The notes under the pieces are model-generated. The model did not search any database. It was not told the origin of the DNA and saw only the letters and a program-made list of their open reading frames with translations. The position numbers and the translations under genes were made by a program. Shown here piece by piece: positions 20,502 through 29,509 of a DNA stretch of 64,000 nt; within the stretch, counting starts at the first letter, position 1, and each line of letters opens with the position of its first letter. Source of the DNA: Brevibacterium epidermidis NBRC 14811 (GTDB lineage Bacteria > Actinomycetota > Actinomycetes > Actinomycetales > Brevibacteriaceae); the NCBI RefSeq assembly GCF_001570805.1, contig NZ_BCSJ01000009.1, forward strand, positions 1-64,000, given 5' to 3'.

Positions 20502-21125
20502 GTGCGCATCGTTCTTCTGGCCTCAGGATCCGGTACCCTCACGCAGTCCGTCATCGACGCCTTCGCCGACGGGACCCGCGGAGTCGACATCGTCGCCATC
20601 GGAGCCGACTCGGCCACCGCCGGAGTCCTGGCCCGAGCGGAACAGCATTCGATTCCCACCTTCGTCGTCCGCCCCAAGGACTTCGCCGACCGCGACGAAT
20701 GGAACGCGGCGCTCAAAGACACGGTGGCCGAACTCGCCCCCGACTGGGTGGTCTCCGCCGGATTCATGCGCATCCTGGGCCCCAGCTTCGTCGAAGCTTT
20801 TCCCTGCCGGATCATCAACACCCATCCGGCGCTGCTGCCGTCGTTCCCGGGCGCACACGGAGTCCGCGACGCGCTCGCCCACGGGGTGAAGCTGACCGGT
20901 GGAACCATCCACCTCGTCGACACCGGAGTCGACACCGGACCGATCATCACCCAATACGCGGTGCCCATCGGCGATGACGACACCGAAGAGACCGTACACG
21001 AGAACATCAAAGCCCGTGAACGCGAAGAGCTCGTGCGCCTGCTGGCGCACCTGGCCCACACCGACCTCGTCGTCGACGGTCGACATGTCCGCGGATATGT
21101 CGCCTCGGCGATGACCGCCCACTGA
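20502..21125 (+). CDS. purN: Phosphoribosylglycinamide formyltransferase
   Basis: It transfers a formyl group from 10-formyltetrahydrofolate to GAR in purine synthesis. The 207-residue protein begins IVLLASGSGT (phosphate loop) and has the catalytic Asn and His in INTHPALLPSFPG and the catalytic Asp in VDTGVDTGPII. GTG 20502 is chosen over GTG 20496 because it lies 6 bases after the -10 box, the spacing of leaderless genes here. purH follows after 48 bases. Confidence 0.95.
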   Translation: MRIVLLASGSGTLTQSVIDAFADGTRGVDIVAIGADSATAGVLARAEQHSIPTFVVRPKDFADRDEWNAALKDTVAELAPDWVVSAGFMRILGPSFVEAFPCRIINTHPALLPSFPGAHGVRDALAHGVKLTGGTIHLVDTGVDTGPIITQYAVPIGDDDTEETVHENIKAREREELVRLLAHLAHTDLVVDGRHVRGYVASAMTAH

Positions 21126-21173
21126 CCCCGCCGTGAGAAGAACCGAGCGGCAACCGAACCTCGAGGAGGATCT

Positions 21174-22718
21174 GTGACAGGAACCCGCGCGATCAAGAGA
21201 GCGCTGATCAGCGTCTATGACAAGACCGGGCTGGAGGAGCTGGCTCGTGGCCTCCACGCGGCCGGAGTCCAGATCGTGTCGACCGGATCCACGGCAGCCA
21301 AGATCGCCGAGGCGGGAGCCGCGGTGACGAAGGTCGAAGAGCTCACCGGGTTCCCCGAATGCCTCGAAGGCCGAGTCAAGACACTCCATCCGCGCGTCCA
21401 CGCGGGCATCCTCGCCGACTCCCGCAAGCCCGAGCACCTCGAACAGCTGTCCGAGCTCGAGATCGAACCGTTCGACCTCGTCGTCGTCAACCTCTACCCG
21501 TTCGCCGATACCGTCGCCAGCGGAGCCGCATTCGACGACTGCATCGAGCAGATCGACATCGGTGGACCCTCGATGGTGCGTGCGGCGGCGAAGAACCACC
21601 CCACAGTCACCGTCGTGACCGATCCGGCAGACTACTCGGCAGTGCTCGACGCAGCCGCCGGAGACGGCTTCGACCTCGACGCCCGTCGCAGCTTCGCCGC
21701 CCGCGCCTTCGCGCACACTGCGGCCTACGACTCGGCGGTCGCCTCCTGGTTCGCCGCGGAACTCGCCACTGAAGAGAAGGCCGCATTCGCCGGTCTCACC
21801 GGCGAGAAGATCACCGACCTGCGCTACGGAGAGAACCCGCACCAGGCTGCTGCAGTGTACTCCGACGGGACCGCTGGGATCGCCGGTGCGAAGCTGCTCA
21901 ACGGCAAGGCGATGTCGTACAACAACTACACGGACACCGATGCTGCGATCCGCGCAGCCTTCGACTTCGATCAGCCGGCCGTGGCCATCATCAAGCACGC
22001 GAACCCCTGCGGAATCGCCGTCGGTGAAACCGTGGCCGCAGCCCACAAGTCCGCCCACGAATGCGATCCGCTGTCGGCCTACGGCGGAGTCATCGCCACG
22101 AACCGTGAGGTCGACGCCGAGCTTGCCGCCTCGATCAAGCCGATCTTCACGGAATGCCTGGCCGCTCCGTCGTTCAGCGCCGAGGCACTCGAGATCCTCA
22201 CGACGAAGAAGAACCTGCGGCTGCTCGAACTCGGCGACATCGATGTGCCCGCTGCCGAGGTCAAGCCGATCAGCGGTGGGTTCCTCGTCCAGGACCGCGA
22301 CGCATTCCAGGCCGAAGGGGACTCGCCTGAGAACTGGACCCTGGCCGCCGGTCCGGCAGCTTCCCCCGAAGTCCTCGCCGACCTCGACTTCGCGTGGAAG
22401 GCCGGACGGGCTGTGAAGTCCAACGCGATCCTGCTCGCCAAGGGCGGCGCATCGGTGGGCGTGGGCATGGGCCAGGTCAACCGCGTCGACTCGGCCAAAC
22501 TCGCCGTCGAACGTGCCGGAGTCGAACGTGCCACCGGTGCGGTCGCGGCCTCGGACGCCTTCTTCCCGTTCCCCGACGGCCTGCAGATCCTCATCGACGC
22601 AGGAGTCACCGCCGTGGTGCAGCCGGGCGGATCGATCCGAGACGAAGAGGTCATCGCGGCCGCGGAGGAGGCCGGAATCACGATGTACCTGACCGGGAGC
22701 CGCCATTTCTTCCACTGA
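21174..22718 (+). CDS. purH: Bifunctional AICAR formyltransferase / IMP cyclohydrolase
   Basis: It catalyses the last two steps of IMP synthesis. Residues 1 to about 150 are the MGS-like cyclohydrolase domain ([27 protein letters not shown]). The rest is the AICAR transformylase with the catalytic Lys/His region [11 protein letters not shown] and the C-terminal TGSRHFFH. Length (514) is typical. The start is GTG 21174 with GAGGAGGATCT upstream. It is transcribed with purN, and a small membrane protein gene starts two bases after its stop. Confidence 0.97.
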   Translation: MTGTRAIKRALISVYDKTGLEELARGLHAAGVQIVSTGSTAAKIAEAGAAVTKVEELTGFPECLEGRVKTLHPRVHAGILADSRKPEHLEQLSELEIEPFDLVVVNLYPFADTVASGAAFDDCIEQIDIGGPSMVRAAAKNHPTVTVVTDPADYSAVLDAAAGDGFDLDARRSFAARAFAHTAAYDSAVASWFAAELATEEKAAFAGLTGEKITDLRYGENPHQAAAVYSDGTAGIAGAKLLNGKAMSYNNYTDTDAAIRAAFDFDQPAVAIIKHANPCGIAVGETVAAAHKSAHECDPLSAYGGVIATNREVDAELAASIKPIFTECLAAPSFSAEALEILTTKKNLRLLELGDIDVPAAEVKPISGGFLVQDRDAFQAEGDSPENWTLAAGPAASPEVLADLDFAWKAGRAVKSNAILLAKGGASVGVGMGQVNRVDSAKLAVERAGVERATGAVAASDAFFPFPDGLQILIDAGVTAVVQPGGSIRDEEVIAAAEEAGITMYLTGSRHFFH

Positions 22719-22719
22719 G

Positions 22720-23061
22720 ATGAAACGGCCTCACCCCCGCCATGCACGGCGGGGGAGAGGCCCGATCGCGAAGCGTTGGATCTACTGGAAACGGCGATAC
22801 GCGCATCCCACCCGGCGTGATTGGGTGCTGCTCGGCTGTCTTCTGGGCGTGGCGGCCGCCGCGGCGTGCTCAGTCATCGACTTCCGCCTCGGTGCTGTCG
22901 TCCTGGCGGTCGTCCCCGCCGGTCTCGCCGGATTCCGTGCGATGCCGCCGCCGTGGACGGAAGTCTGGGTGAACCGATCGAAGACCGTCGACATCACGAC
23001 GTGTCTGCTGTTCGCCGGTCTGCTGGTCGGGCTGGCGTTCCTCGTGCCCCTGACCCGCTGA
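22720..23061 (+). CDS. DUF3017-like small membrane protein
   Basis: A 113-residue protein with a strongly basic, Arg/His-rich N-terminus (residues 1-36) and three transmembrane helices. Proteins of the DUF3017 type have this arrangement and are often next to folate or purine genes such as folD or purH. It starts one base after the purH stop and is therefore in the purN-purH operon. Function unknown. Confidence 0.65.
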   Translation: MKRPHPRHARRGRGPIAKRWIYWKRRYAHPTRRDWVLLGCLLGVAAAAACSVIDFRLGAVVLAVVPAGLAGFRAMPPPWTEVWVNRSKTVDITTCLLFAGLLVGLAFLVPLTR

Positions 23062-23211
23062 CAGGTTGACGAATCCAATCAGCCTCGGCGAAACCCTTTA
23101 TGTGCATTTCCTGAGAAATGGGACCCACAGGTGTCGTCACGTCGAGAACAGTGGCAAGGTGAGTGGCGTCAAGGGGTTCGCTTAGAACCTTTTCCGATGA
23201 AAGGAGACAGC

Positions 23212-23394
23212 ATGGGACTGGACGATCTGACAAACAAAGCCAAGGACGCCATGAATAGCGACAAGGGTGAAGAGATCAGCGACCAGGGCCTGGACAAGGC
23301 TGCTGACGCCGCCAACAACGCCACCGGTGGAAAGTTCGATGACCAGATCAACAAGGGTCGCGACGGAGCCGATGGAAAGCTTGGCAACGATTGA
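23212..23394 (+). CDS. Small Rv0909/MT0933-type antitoxin-like protein
   Basis: A 60-residue, highly charged, helical protein (MGLDDLTNKAKDAMNSDKG at the start, then KAADAANNATGGKFDDQINK). It resembles the MT0933/Rv0909 antitoxin family of actinobacteria. No toxin gene is next to it, so a stress-protein role like that of CsbD is equally possible. ATG 23212 is supported by AAGGAGAC; an ATG at 23197 would add five residues. The upstream 150 bases contain GGTTC and GAACC half-sites around 23175-23190. A classic terminator follows. Confidence 0.6.
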   Translation: MGLDDLTNKAKDAMNSDKGEEISDQGLDKAADAANNATGGKFDDQINKGRDGADGKLGND

Positions 23395-23426
23395 TCTTTA
23401 ATCCATAGCCGCGTCCGGCATGGATG

Positions 23427-23460
23427 AGCGCCGAGGAGAACCTGAGTTCTCCTCGGCGCT
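23427..23460 (+). terminator. Rho-independent terminator
   Basis: A perfect 15-bp stem (23427-23441 with 23446-23460), tetraloop CTGA, followed by TTCTT. Confidence 0.9.
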
Positions 23461-23552
23461 TTCTTGTGTCCTGGCGCTGTTGGACCCTTTGTGCCCGTCC
23501 CGGCGCTGGTGAGCGGCGGGTTGCAGCTTAAACAGTCTGTATTGATGCGGCA

Positions 23553-23585
23553 CGGTGGGTGCACGGCCGAACCGTGCACCCACCG
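23553..23585 (-). terminator. Terminator hairpin of pcrA
   Basis: A perfect 14-bp stem (23553-23566 with 23572-23585) and 5-base loop, 11 bases beyond the pcrA stop on the minus strand. Confidence 0.8.
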
Positions 23586-23596
23586 CAGCTGTGGCC

Positions 23597-26152
23597 TCAG
23601 CCGAGCTTTTCGATCGGGGCGTAGCGCAGCAGGAGTCGCTTCGACCCGGCCGAACCGAAGTCGACGACCGCTACGGTCTTGTCGCCGGTGCCGTTGACCT
23701 CGGTGACGGTGCCGAGTCCGAAGGATTCGTGCGAGACTTTCTCGCCGACCTCGACGGAGATGACCTCACGATTGGGGCGGATCCGGTTGGGGAATCCGGC
23801 GACCGGTGTCGAAGAGCTCGCGCTCGAGCGTGAGCGGGATCCGCTGCCCGACGACCGCGACGAACCGAAGCCACGGGATCCTCCCGAGTATCCGGAGGAG
23901 TAGCCGCCGGAGCTGAAACCGCCTGAGCCGAAGCCTCCCGAACCGAAGCCCCCGGAGAAGCTGCCCGTGTTCTCCCAGTTGATGAGGTTCTCCGGGATCT
24001 CGGACAGGAACCGGCTCGGCGGATTGTACTGAGGCTGACCCCACATGCTCCGGGTCTCTGCGCGAGTGACGAGCAGTCTCTGTCGAGCACGCGTGAGCCC
24101 GACATAGGCCAGACGCCGCTCCTCGGACAGCTCCTGCGGATTCTCGAAGGAACGCGAATGCGGGAAGCCGCCGTCTTCGAGTCCAGTGAGGAAGACCACC
24201 GGGAATTCCAGCCCCTTGGCCGTGTGCAGAGTCATCAGGGTGACCTGACCGAGTTCGGCATCGGGAATCTGATCGGTGTCCGAGGCCAGAGCCACCTGTT
24301 CGAGGAACTGATCGAGGGCCGCGGGACCGACTCCCGGAGCGGCGGAGGTGTCAGCGGAACCGTCGTCATCGACGTCGGGGTCGGCTGCCTCGGCGGCGGT
24401 TTCGTTCTCTGCATCGTTCGCACCTGCGGCGGCGGTCGCCTCGGTGCCGGTATCGGTAACAGTGTCTGTATCGGTGTCGTCGGCACTGTCCGGCTCCGCG
24501 ACCGCGGCGGCCTCTCGAGTGGCGACGAAGTCCTCGGCCACGGCGACGAGCTCGGCGAGGTTGTCGACACGGGATTCGTCCTGTGGGTCGGTGCTCTTCT
24601 GCAGCGATTCGAGGTATCCGGACTGCTCGAGGATCGCTTCGATGACGCGGGAGAGCGGGGAAGACTCGGCGGTTGAGCGCAGGTCCTGCATGAGGTCATA
24701 GAACTTCTGCACCGAGGTCAGGGCGCGCGAACTCAGGTGCGGGATCTCGTCGAGGCGGCCCAGAGCGGTATAGAAGCTGATGTTCTCCCGGTCGGCGAAG
24801 TCGGCGATGAGGCCTTCGGTGCGGTCGCCGATGGAGCGTTTGGGCACGTTGAGGATGCGGCGCAGGTTGACGTCGTCATCGGGGTTGGCGACCACGCGCA
24901 GGTAGGCGAGGGCATCCTTGATCTCCTTGCGCTCGTAGAAGCGGGTGCCGCCGACGACCTTGTACGGGATTCCGGAGCGGACCAGCGCATCTTCGATCGC
25001 TCGTGACTGCGCGTTGGTGCGGTAGAAGACCGCGAAGTCACCATAGGTGTACTTCTCGTCGTCGATGAGGTCATCGATGCGGTCGACGATGAACCGGGCC
25101 TCGCCCTGTTCATTCTCGGCCACCCAGCCGACGATCTGCTCCCCGGAGCCCTCCGAGGTCCACAGCTTCTTCTCCCGGCGGTCGTCGTTGTTCGCAATCA
25201 CGGCATTGGCCGCGTCGAGGATGTTCTGCGTCGAACGGTAGTTCTGCTCCAGCAGAATGGTGTCCGCGTTCGGGAAGTCCTTCTCGAATTCGACGATATT
25301 GCGCACCGTGGCGCCACGGAAGGCATAGATGGACTGGTCGGCGTCGCCGACGACCGTGAGTTCGGCACCCGTCGGACCTCCCGCGCCATCACCGGCCAGG
25401 GCCTTGATCAGGGCGTACTGGGCCGGGTTCGTGTCCTGGTACTCGTCGACGAGGATATGGCGGAACCGGCGACGGTAGGAATCGGCCACCTCGGGGAAAG
25501 CGCCGAAGAGGTGGACCGTCTCCGCGATGAGGTCGTCGAAGTCGAAGGCATTGGCCAGCCGCAGACGGGAGGTGTAGCGCTTGAAGACGTCGGCGAGCAC
25601 CTCGTCGGCGGGATTGTTGGGGCGCGGGACGAAGTCGTCGGAGGTCTGCAGCTCGTTCTTGAGGTTCGAGATCCGGTGCAGGATGGCACGCGGAGCGTAC
25701 TTCTTCGTGTCGAGCCCGAGCTCCTTGAGGATCTGGGCGACGAGTCGCTGAGCGTCCTGGGCGTCGTAGATCGTGAAGTTCGACTTCATGCCCAGCACCT
25801 TCGCTTCGCGGCGGAGGATCCGCACGCACGAGGAGTGGAAGGTGGAGACCCACATGGAGCGGGAGGCGGGGCCGACGATCGAGGACACGCGTTCGGCCAT
25901 CTCCTTCGCGGCCTTGTTCGTGAACGTGATCGCCAGGACTTCGCCGGGGTGGGCGCGACCGGTGGCCAGGGCATAGGCGATGCGTCGGGTGAGCACGGTC
26001 GTCTTGCCCGATCCGGCCCCGGCGACGATGAGCAACGGGGATCCCGTGTGGATCACGGCCTCGCGTTGCCTGGGGTTGAGCCCGGTGAGGAGTTCGGCCG
26101 CTCGGGAGTCGGCGCCGGCGGCATGGTCGGTGTGTTCAGCTGCAGCAGTCAT
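23597..26152 (-). CDS. pcrA: ATP-dependent DNA helicase PcrA/UvrD
   Basis: An 851-residue superfamily I 3'-to-5' helicase for excision repair and replication restart. Motifs include the Q-motif LNPRQREAV, Walker A AGAGSGKTT, motif II VDEYQDTNPAQ, QNYRST, LMTLHTAKGLEFPVVF and GLTRARQRL. Two features are unusual: an acidic, Asp/Thr/Ala-rich insertion of about 70 residues before the 2B-region segment GPAALDQFLEQVALAS, and a Gly/Ser-rich tail with FGSGGF repeats and Arg/Ser stretches, ahead of the terminal Tudor-like domain (VGEKVSHESFGLGTV). ATG 26152 is preferred to 26185, but its ribosome-binding site (GGGGCGAC) is weak. Confidence 0.95.
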   Translation of the reverse strand: MTAAAEHTDHAAGADSRAAELLTGLNPRQREAVIHTGSPLLIVAGAGSGKTTVLTRRIAYALATGRAHPGEVLAITFTNKAAKEMAERVSSIVGPASRSMWVSTFHSSCVRILRREAKVLGMKSNFTIYDAQDAQRLVAQILKELGLDTKKYAPRAILHRISNLKNELQTSDDFVPRPNNPADEVLADVFKRYTSRLRLANAFDFDDLIAETVHLFGAFPEVADSYRRRFRHILVDEYQDTNPAQYALIKALAGDGAGGPTGAELTVVGDADQSIYAFRGATVRNIVEFEKDFPNADTILLEQNYRSTQNILDAANAVIANNDDRREKKLWTSEGSGEQIVGWVAENEQGEARFIVDRIDDLIDDEKYTYGDFAVFYRTNAQSRAIEDALVRSGIPYKVVGGTRFYERKEIKDALAYLRVVANPDDDVNLRRILNVPKRSIGDRTEGLIADFADRENISFYTALGRLDEIPHLSSRALTSVQKFYDLMQDLRSTAESSPLSRVIEAILEQSGYLESLQKSTDPQDESRVDNLAELVAVAEDFVATREAAAVAEPDSADDTDTDTVTDTGTEATAAAGANDAENETAAEAADPDVDDDGSADTSAAPGVGPAALDQFLEQVALASDTDQIPDAELGQVTLMTLHTAKGLEFPVVFLTGLEDGGFPHSRSFENPQELSEERRLAYVGLTRARQRLLVTRAETRSMWGQPQYNPPSRFLSEIPENLINWENTGSFSGGFGSGGFGSGGFSSGGYSSGYSGGSRGFGSSRSSGSGSRSRSSASSSTPVAGFPNRIRPNREVISVEVGEKVSHESFGLGTVTEVNGTGDKTVAVVDFGSAGSKRLLLRYAPIEKLG

Positions 26153-26226
26153 GTCGCCCCCAACGATACCGTCAGGCTCGGACACGACACGATCGGTCCC
26201 TCCACAGCCCGCTCACACCCCTCAGA

Positions 26227-26284
26227 ACTACCTGACGGCGGCCTAGATACCTCGCGCGAGGTTGCTGGGCCGCCGTCAGGTAGT
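26227..26284. repeat. Dispersed palindromic repeat, copy 2
   Basis: Outer arms 26227-26243 and 26268-26284 are perfect 17-base complements; the centre ACCTCGCGCGAGGT is a perfect palindrome. The arms and core match copy 1 (44-111). It lies 8 bases past the stop of the minus-strand gene 26292-26684 and upstream of pcrA, so it may end transcription of the former. Confidence 0.85.
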
Positions 26285-26291
26285 AATTGGG

Positions 26292-26684
26292 TCAGTGGAC
26301 GAAGACTGCGACGATGACGTTGATGATCGCGAAGACGAACACCAGGTGCGCCAGCGTGGCCGAGGGGTTCTTCACAGCGGTCGCTGCTCCGCCGTCGGCA
26401 CGAGCAGAGGCGGCGAAGGTTTTCTGCTTCTTGTTGCCGATGAATGCAAGGACTGTGATAACGATCGCCACGACCAGCTTGATGCCGATCTTCATGTGGT
26501 TGACCTCGCCGTCGCCCATCTCGGCCAGGCCGATGAGAAGCAGGCCCGTGATCAGCTGGAGGTAGGAGGCGTGCAGCATTCCGGGCAGCACCTTGGGGGA
26601 GCGGATGACGGTGAAATAGCCACCGACGATGATGGCCATACCCAGCAGATGCAGGGTCAGAAGAATCTCGCGTAGAATTTCCAT
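26292..26684 (-). CDS. Small integral membrane protein
   Basis: A 130-residue protein with four predicted transmembrane helices. It begins MEILREILLTLHLLGMAIIV and has a polar loop (NKKQKTFAASARADGG) before the last helix. Its layout resembles small heme-binding or CopD/DUF2269-like membrane proteins, which have a conserved early HLLG motif, but I cannot assign a function. ATG 26684 is 7 bases after TACGAT on the minus strand, so it is probably leaderless. It ends at the palindromic repeat. Confidence 0.65.
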   Translation of the reverse strand: MEILREILLTLHLLGMAIIVGGYFTVIRSPKVLPGMLHASYLQLITGLLLIGLAEMGDGEVNHMKIGIKLVVAIVITVLAFIGNKKQKTFAASARADGGAATAVKNPSATLAHLVFVFAIINVIVAVFVH

Positions 26685-26691
26685 ACAGTTA

Positions 26692-26697
26692 ATCGTA
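26692..26697 (-). promoter_or_regulatory. -10 box of a leaderless minus-strand gene
   Basis: TACGAT (minus strand), 7 bases, then ATG 26684. Confidence 0.45.
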
Positions 26698-26748
26698 GTG
26701 GCATGATGGTGTCTCGTGAGCGCGGGCCCCTCTACTGGTGCACGCTGT

Positions 26749-26820
26749 TCCGCCCTGGTGTAATGGCAGCACGCCGGCCTTTGGAGCCGTGCAGTATAGG
26801 TTCGAATCCTATGGGCGGAG
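26749..26820 (+). tRNA. tRNA-Gln (anticodon TTG)
   Basis: A 72-base class I tRNA. Acceptor TCCGCCC pairs with GGGCGGA, discriminator G. The anticodon loop CTTTGGA gives TTG. The T-arm is ATAGG TTCGAAT CCTAT. The outermost anticodon-stem pair is a C-T mismatch. CCA is not encoded. It lies 32 bases before glmU, a conserved actinobacterial linkage. Confidence 0.93.
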
Positions 26821-26852
26821 CTGGCCCAACCCGACATGCGAAGGATTCAACT

Positions 26853-28310
26853 ATGTCGCAGACTCATCCGACCGCCGTCATCGTATTGGCAGCGGGCCAA
26901 GGCACTCGAATGAAGTCGGCTCTTCCCAAGGTGATGCATCCCATCGGCGGACGCTCCCTGCTTCATCATTCCGTCGCAGCAGCTGCCGGAACCTCGCCCG
27001 AACACCTCATCGTCGTCGTCCGCCACGAGCGCGATCAGCTCGTCGCCCACCTCGACTCCCTGCCCGTGTCCTCCCAGCGGACCCTGCTCATCGCTGATCA
27101 GGACGAGGTTCCGGGCACCGGCCGTGCCACCGAATGTGCGCTGACCCAGCTTCCCGAGGACCTCAGCGGAACCGTCGTCGTCACCTACGGCGATGTGCCG
27201 CTGCTGACCACGGAGACGATCACGGGGCTCGTCGAGATCCACGAATCCAACGCCAACGCCGTGACCGTCCTGTCCGCCGAGGTGGACGACCCGACCGGGT
27301 ACGGCCGCATCATCCGCGACGAAGCCGGCTCCCTGCTGCGCATCGTCGAACAGAAGGATGCGAACGAGACCGAACGGGCCGTCCGTGAGATCAACTCCGG
27401 CATCTACGCCTTCGACGCCTCCGCGCTCAAGGAGGGCCTGGCCTCTCTGACCACTGACAACGCGCAGGGTGAGAAGTACCTCACCGACGTCATCGGCCAT
27501 GCCCGTGAGGCCGGCCGCTCCGTGGCCGCCACTGCCACCGACGACCTGTGGCAGGTCGAGGGAGCGAACGATCGCGTGCAGCTGGCGAATCTCGGCAAGG
27601 AGCTCAACCGCCGCCAGTGCGAGAAGTTCATGCGCGCCGGAGTCTCCATCATCGACCCCGACACCACCTGGATCGACATCGACGTCTCGATCGCCGCCGA
27701 TGCGACGATCCTGCCGGGCACCCAGCTGCTGGGCGCCACCGACATCGCTGCCGGAGCCGTCGTCGGCCCCGACACCACACTCAAGGACACCGAGGTGGGA
27801 GGGGGCGCACAAGTCGTGCGCACTCACGGCGAACTCGCCGTCGTCGGCCCTGACGCCAAAGTCGGGCCGTTCGCCTACCTGCGTCCGGGCACCAAGCTCG
27901 GCGAGTCCGGAAAGATCGGCACGTTCGTGGAGACGAAGAACGCCGATATCGGCAAGGGTGCGAAGGTGCCCCACCTCTCCTACGTCGGCGATGCGGAGAT
28001 CGGGGAGGGCTCGAACATCGGAGCCGCCTCGGTGTTCGTCAACTACGACGGCGTCAACAAGCACCGCACCGTCATCGGCAAGCATGCACGCATGGGCTCG
28101 GACAATATGTATGTCGCTCCTGTCACCGTAGGCGACGGCGCCTATTCGGGTGCAAGCACGACCGTGCGCAAGGATGTCCCTGCAGGAGCGCTGGCCATTT
28201 CGGTGGCCCCACAGCGCAACCTGGAGGGCTGGGTCCAGACTAACCGTCCCGGCACGCCTGCAGCGCAGGCAGCCGAAAACGCATCCGAAGGGGAACGGAT
28301 CAGTGAATGA
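26853..28310 (+). CDS. glmU: Bifunctional UDP-GlcNAc pyrophosphorylase / GlcN-1-P acetyltransferase
   Basis: It makes UDP-N-acetylglucosamine for the cell wall. The N-terminal domain has VLAAGQGTRMKS and the sugar-nucleotide region TYGDVPLL; the C-terminal half is a left-handed beta-helix with VPHLSYVGDAEIG and NYDGVNKH, the acetyl-CoA and substrate region. Length (485) fits. ATG 26853 has AAGGA upstream. It overlaps prs by 8 bases, the normal actinobacterial arrangement. Confidence 0.97.
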   Translation: MSQTHPTAVIVLAAGQGTRMKSALPKVMHPIGGRSLLHHSVAAAAGTSPEHLIVVVRHERDQLVAHLDSLPVSSQRTLLIADQDEVPGTGRATECALTQLPEDLSGTVVVTYGDVPLLTTETITGLVEIHESNANAVTVLSAEVDDPTGYGRIIRDEAGSLLRIVEQKDANETERAVREINSGIYAFDASALKEGLASLTTDNAQGEKYLTDVIGHAREAGRSVAATATDDLWQVEGANDRVQLANLGKELNRRQCEKFMRAGVSIIDPDTTWIDIDVSIAADATILPGTQLLGATDIAAGAVVGPDTTLKDTEVGGGAQVVRTHGELAVVGPDAKVGPFAYLRPGTKLGESGKIGTFVETKNADIGKGAKVPHLSYVGDAEIGEGSNIGAASVFVNYDGVNKHRTVIGKHARMGSDNMYVAPVTVGDGAYSGASTTVRKDVPAGALAISVAPQRNLEGWVQTNRPGTPAAQAAENASEGERISE

Positions 28311-29274
28311 GATTACGACGGCGGGCGATAAGAAGCTCGTCCTGGTCAGCGGTCGGGCGAATCCCGAACTCGCCGAACAAGTCGCGGAGAACCTGGGGAC
28401 CGAACTCCTCCCCACCGACATCTACAACTTCGCGAACGGTGAGATCTACGTCCGCTACTCCGAGTCAGTGCGCGGCAGCGACGTCTTCGTCCTGCAGTCG
28501 CACTGCGCTCCCATCAACGAATGGCTGATGGAGCAGCTGATCATGGTCGACGCACTCAAGCGTGCTTCGGCCAAGCGCATCACCGTCATCGCTCCGTTCT
28601 TCCCGTACGCCAGGCAGGACAAGAAACACCGCGGACGCGAGCCCATCTCGGCCCGCCTCGTCGCCGATCTGTACAAGACCGCCGGTGCTGACCGCATCAT
28701 CACCGTCGACCTGCACACTGCGCAGATCCAGGGCTACTTCGATGGCCCGGTCGACCACCTCATCGCGATGCCGATCCTCGCCGGCTACGTCAAGGACAAG
28801 TACCCCGGCGACCTCGCCGTGGTCTCGCCCGACGCCGGACGCATCAAGGTCGCGGAGAACTGGTCGAACTCGCTGGGCGGAGTGCCGCTGGCCTTCATCC
28901 ACAAGACCCGCGACATCACCCGGCCGAACGAGACCAAGGCCAACCGCGTCGTCGGTGAGGTCGAAGGGCGCACCTGCGTTCTCGTCGACGACATGATCGA
29001 CACCGGCGGCACCATCGTCCAGGCCGCCGATGCCTGCATGGCCGCCGGCGCCAAGGGCGTCATCGTCGTGTCCACCCACGCCGTGTTCTCCGGCCCGGCC
29101 GTCGAACGCCTGTCGAACTCCGTGGCCGAAGAGGTCATCGTCACGAACACGCTGCCGCTGAGCGAGGACAAGATCTTCGACAAGCTCACCGTGCTCTCGA
29201 TCGCCCCGCTCATCGCCCGTGCCGTGCACGAGGTCTTCGAAGACGGATCGGTCACGAGCCTCTTCGAGGTCTGA
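28303..29274 (+). CDS. prs: Ribose-phosphate pyrophosphokinase
   Basis: It makes PRPP from ribose-5-phosphate and ATP, for purines, NAD (see pncB), histidine and tryptophan. The 323-residue protein has RQDKKHRGREPISA, DLHTAQIQGYFDGPVDHL and the PRPP loop VLVDDMIDTGGTI. The start is GTG 28303, inside the end of glmU, with GAAGGGGAA upstream. It ends at a strong terminator. Confidence 0.97.
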   Translation: MNEITTAGDKKLVLVSGRANPELAEQVAENLGTELLPTDIYNFANGEIYVRYSESVRGSDVFVLQSHCAPINEWLMEQLIMVDALKRASAKRITVIAPFFPYARQDKKHRGREPISARLVADLYKTAGADRIITVDLHTAQIQGYFDGPVDHLIAMPILAGYVKDKYPGDLAVVSPDAGRIKVAENWSNSLGGVPLAFIHKTRDITRPNETKANRVVGEVEGRTCVLVDDMIDTGGTIVQAADACMAAGAKGVIVVSTHAVFSGPAVERLSNSVAEEVIVTNTLPLSEDKIFDKLTVLSIAPLIARAVHEVFEDGSVTSLFEV

Positions 29275-29342
29275 GACCACACGGTCTGATGCACGAAATC
29301 TGAGCGTGCGACCGCCCCCGCGAGGGCGCGCACGCTGACGAT

Positions 29343-29379
29343 ACGGAACCCCGAGTCGACCTTCGGCTCGGGGTTCCGT
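29343..29379 (+). terminator. Terminator after prs
   Basis: ACGGAACCCCGAG (29343-29355) pairs perfectly with 29367-29379, 11-base loop, followed by TGTATT. Confidence 0.85.
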
Positions 29380-29509
29380 TGTATTCACGCCCGGTCAGTC
29401 CGGCGCACCGGAAGCGGACTTCAGGGTGGTCCCACATCCGGAATCCATCGTCCCCGCCGCCGTGAGGTCCTACACTGGAGGCAACGCCTAAGCGAAGGGA
29501 TCAGGGACG

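Noticed and set aside
20523..22715. Long minus-strand frame (730 codons) opposite purN and purH
   Set aside because: Covers two certain genes on the other strand and has shadow-type composition.
23212..23394. Complete toxin-antitoxin module
   Set aside because: Only an antitoxin-like small protein is present; neither neighbour is a toxin.
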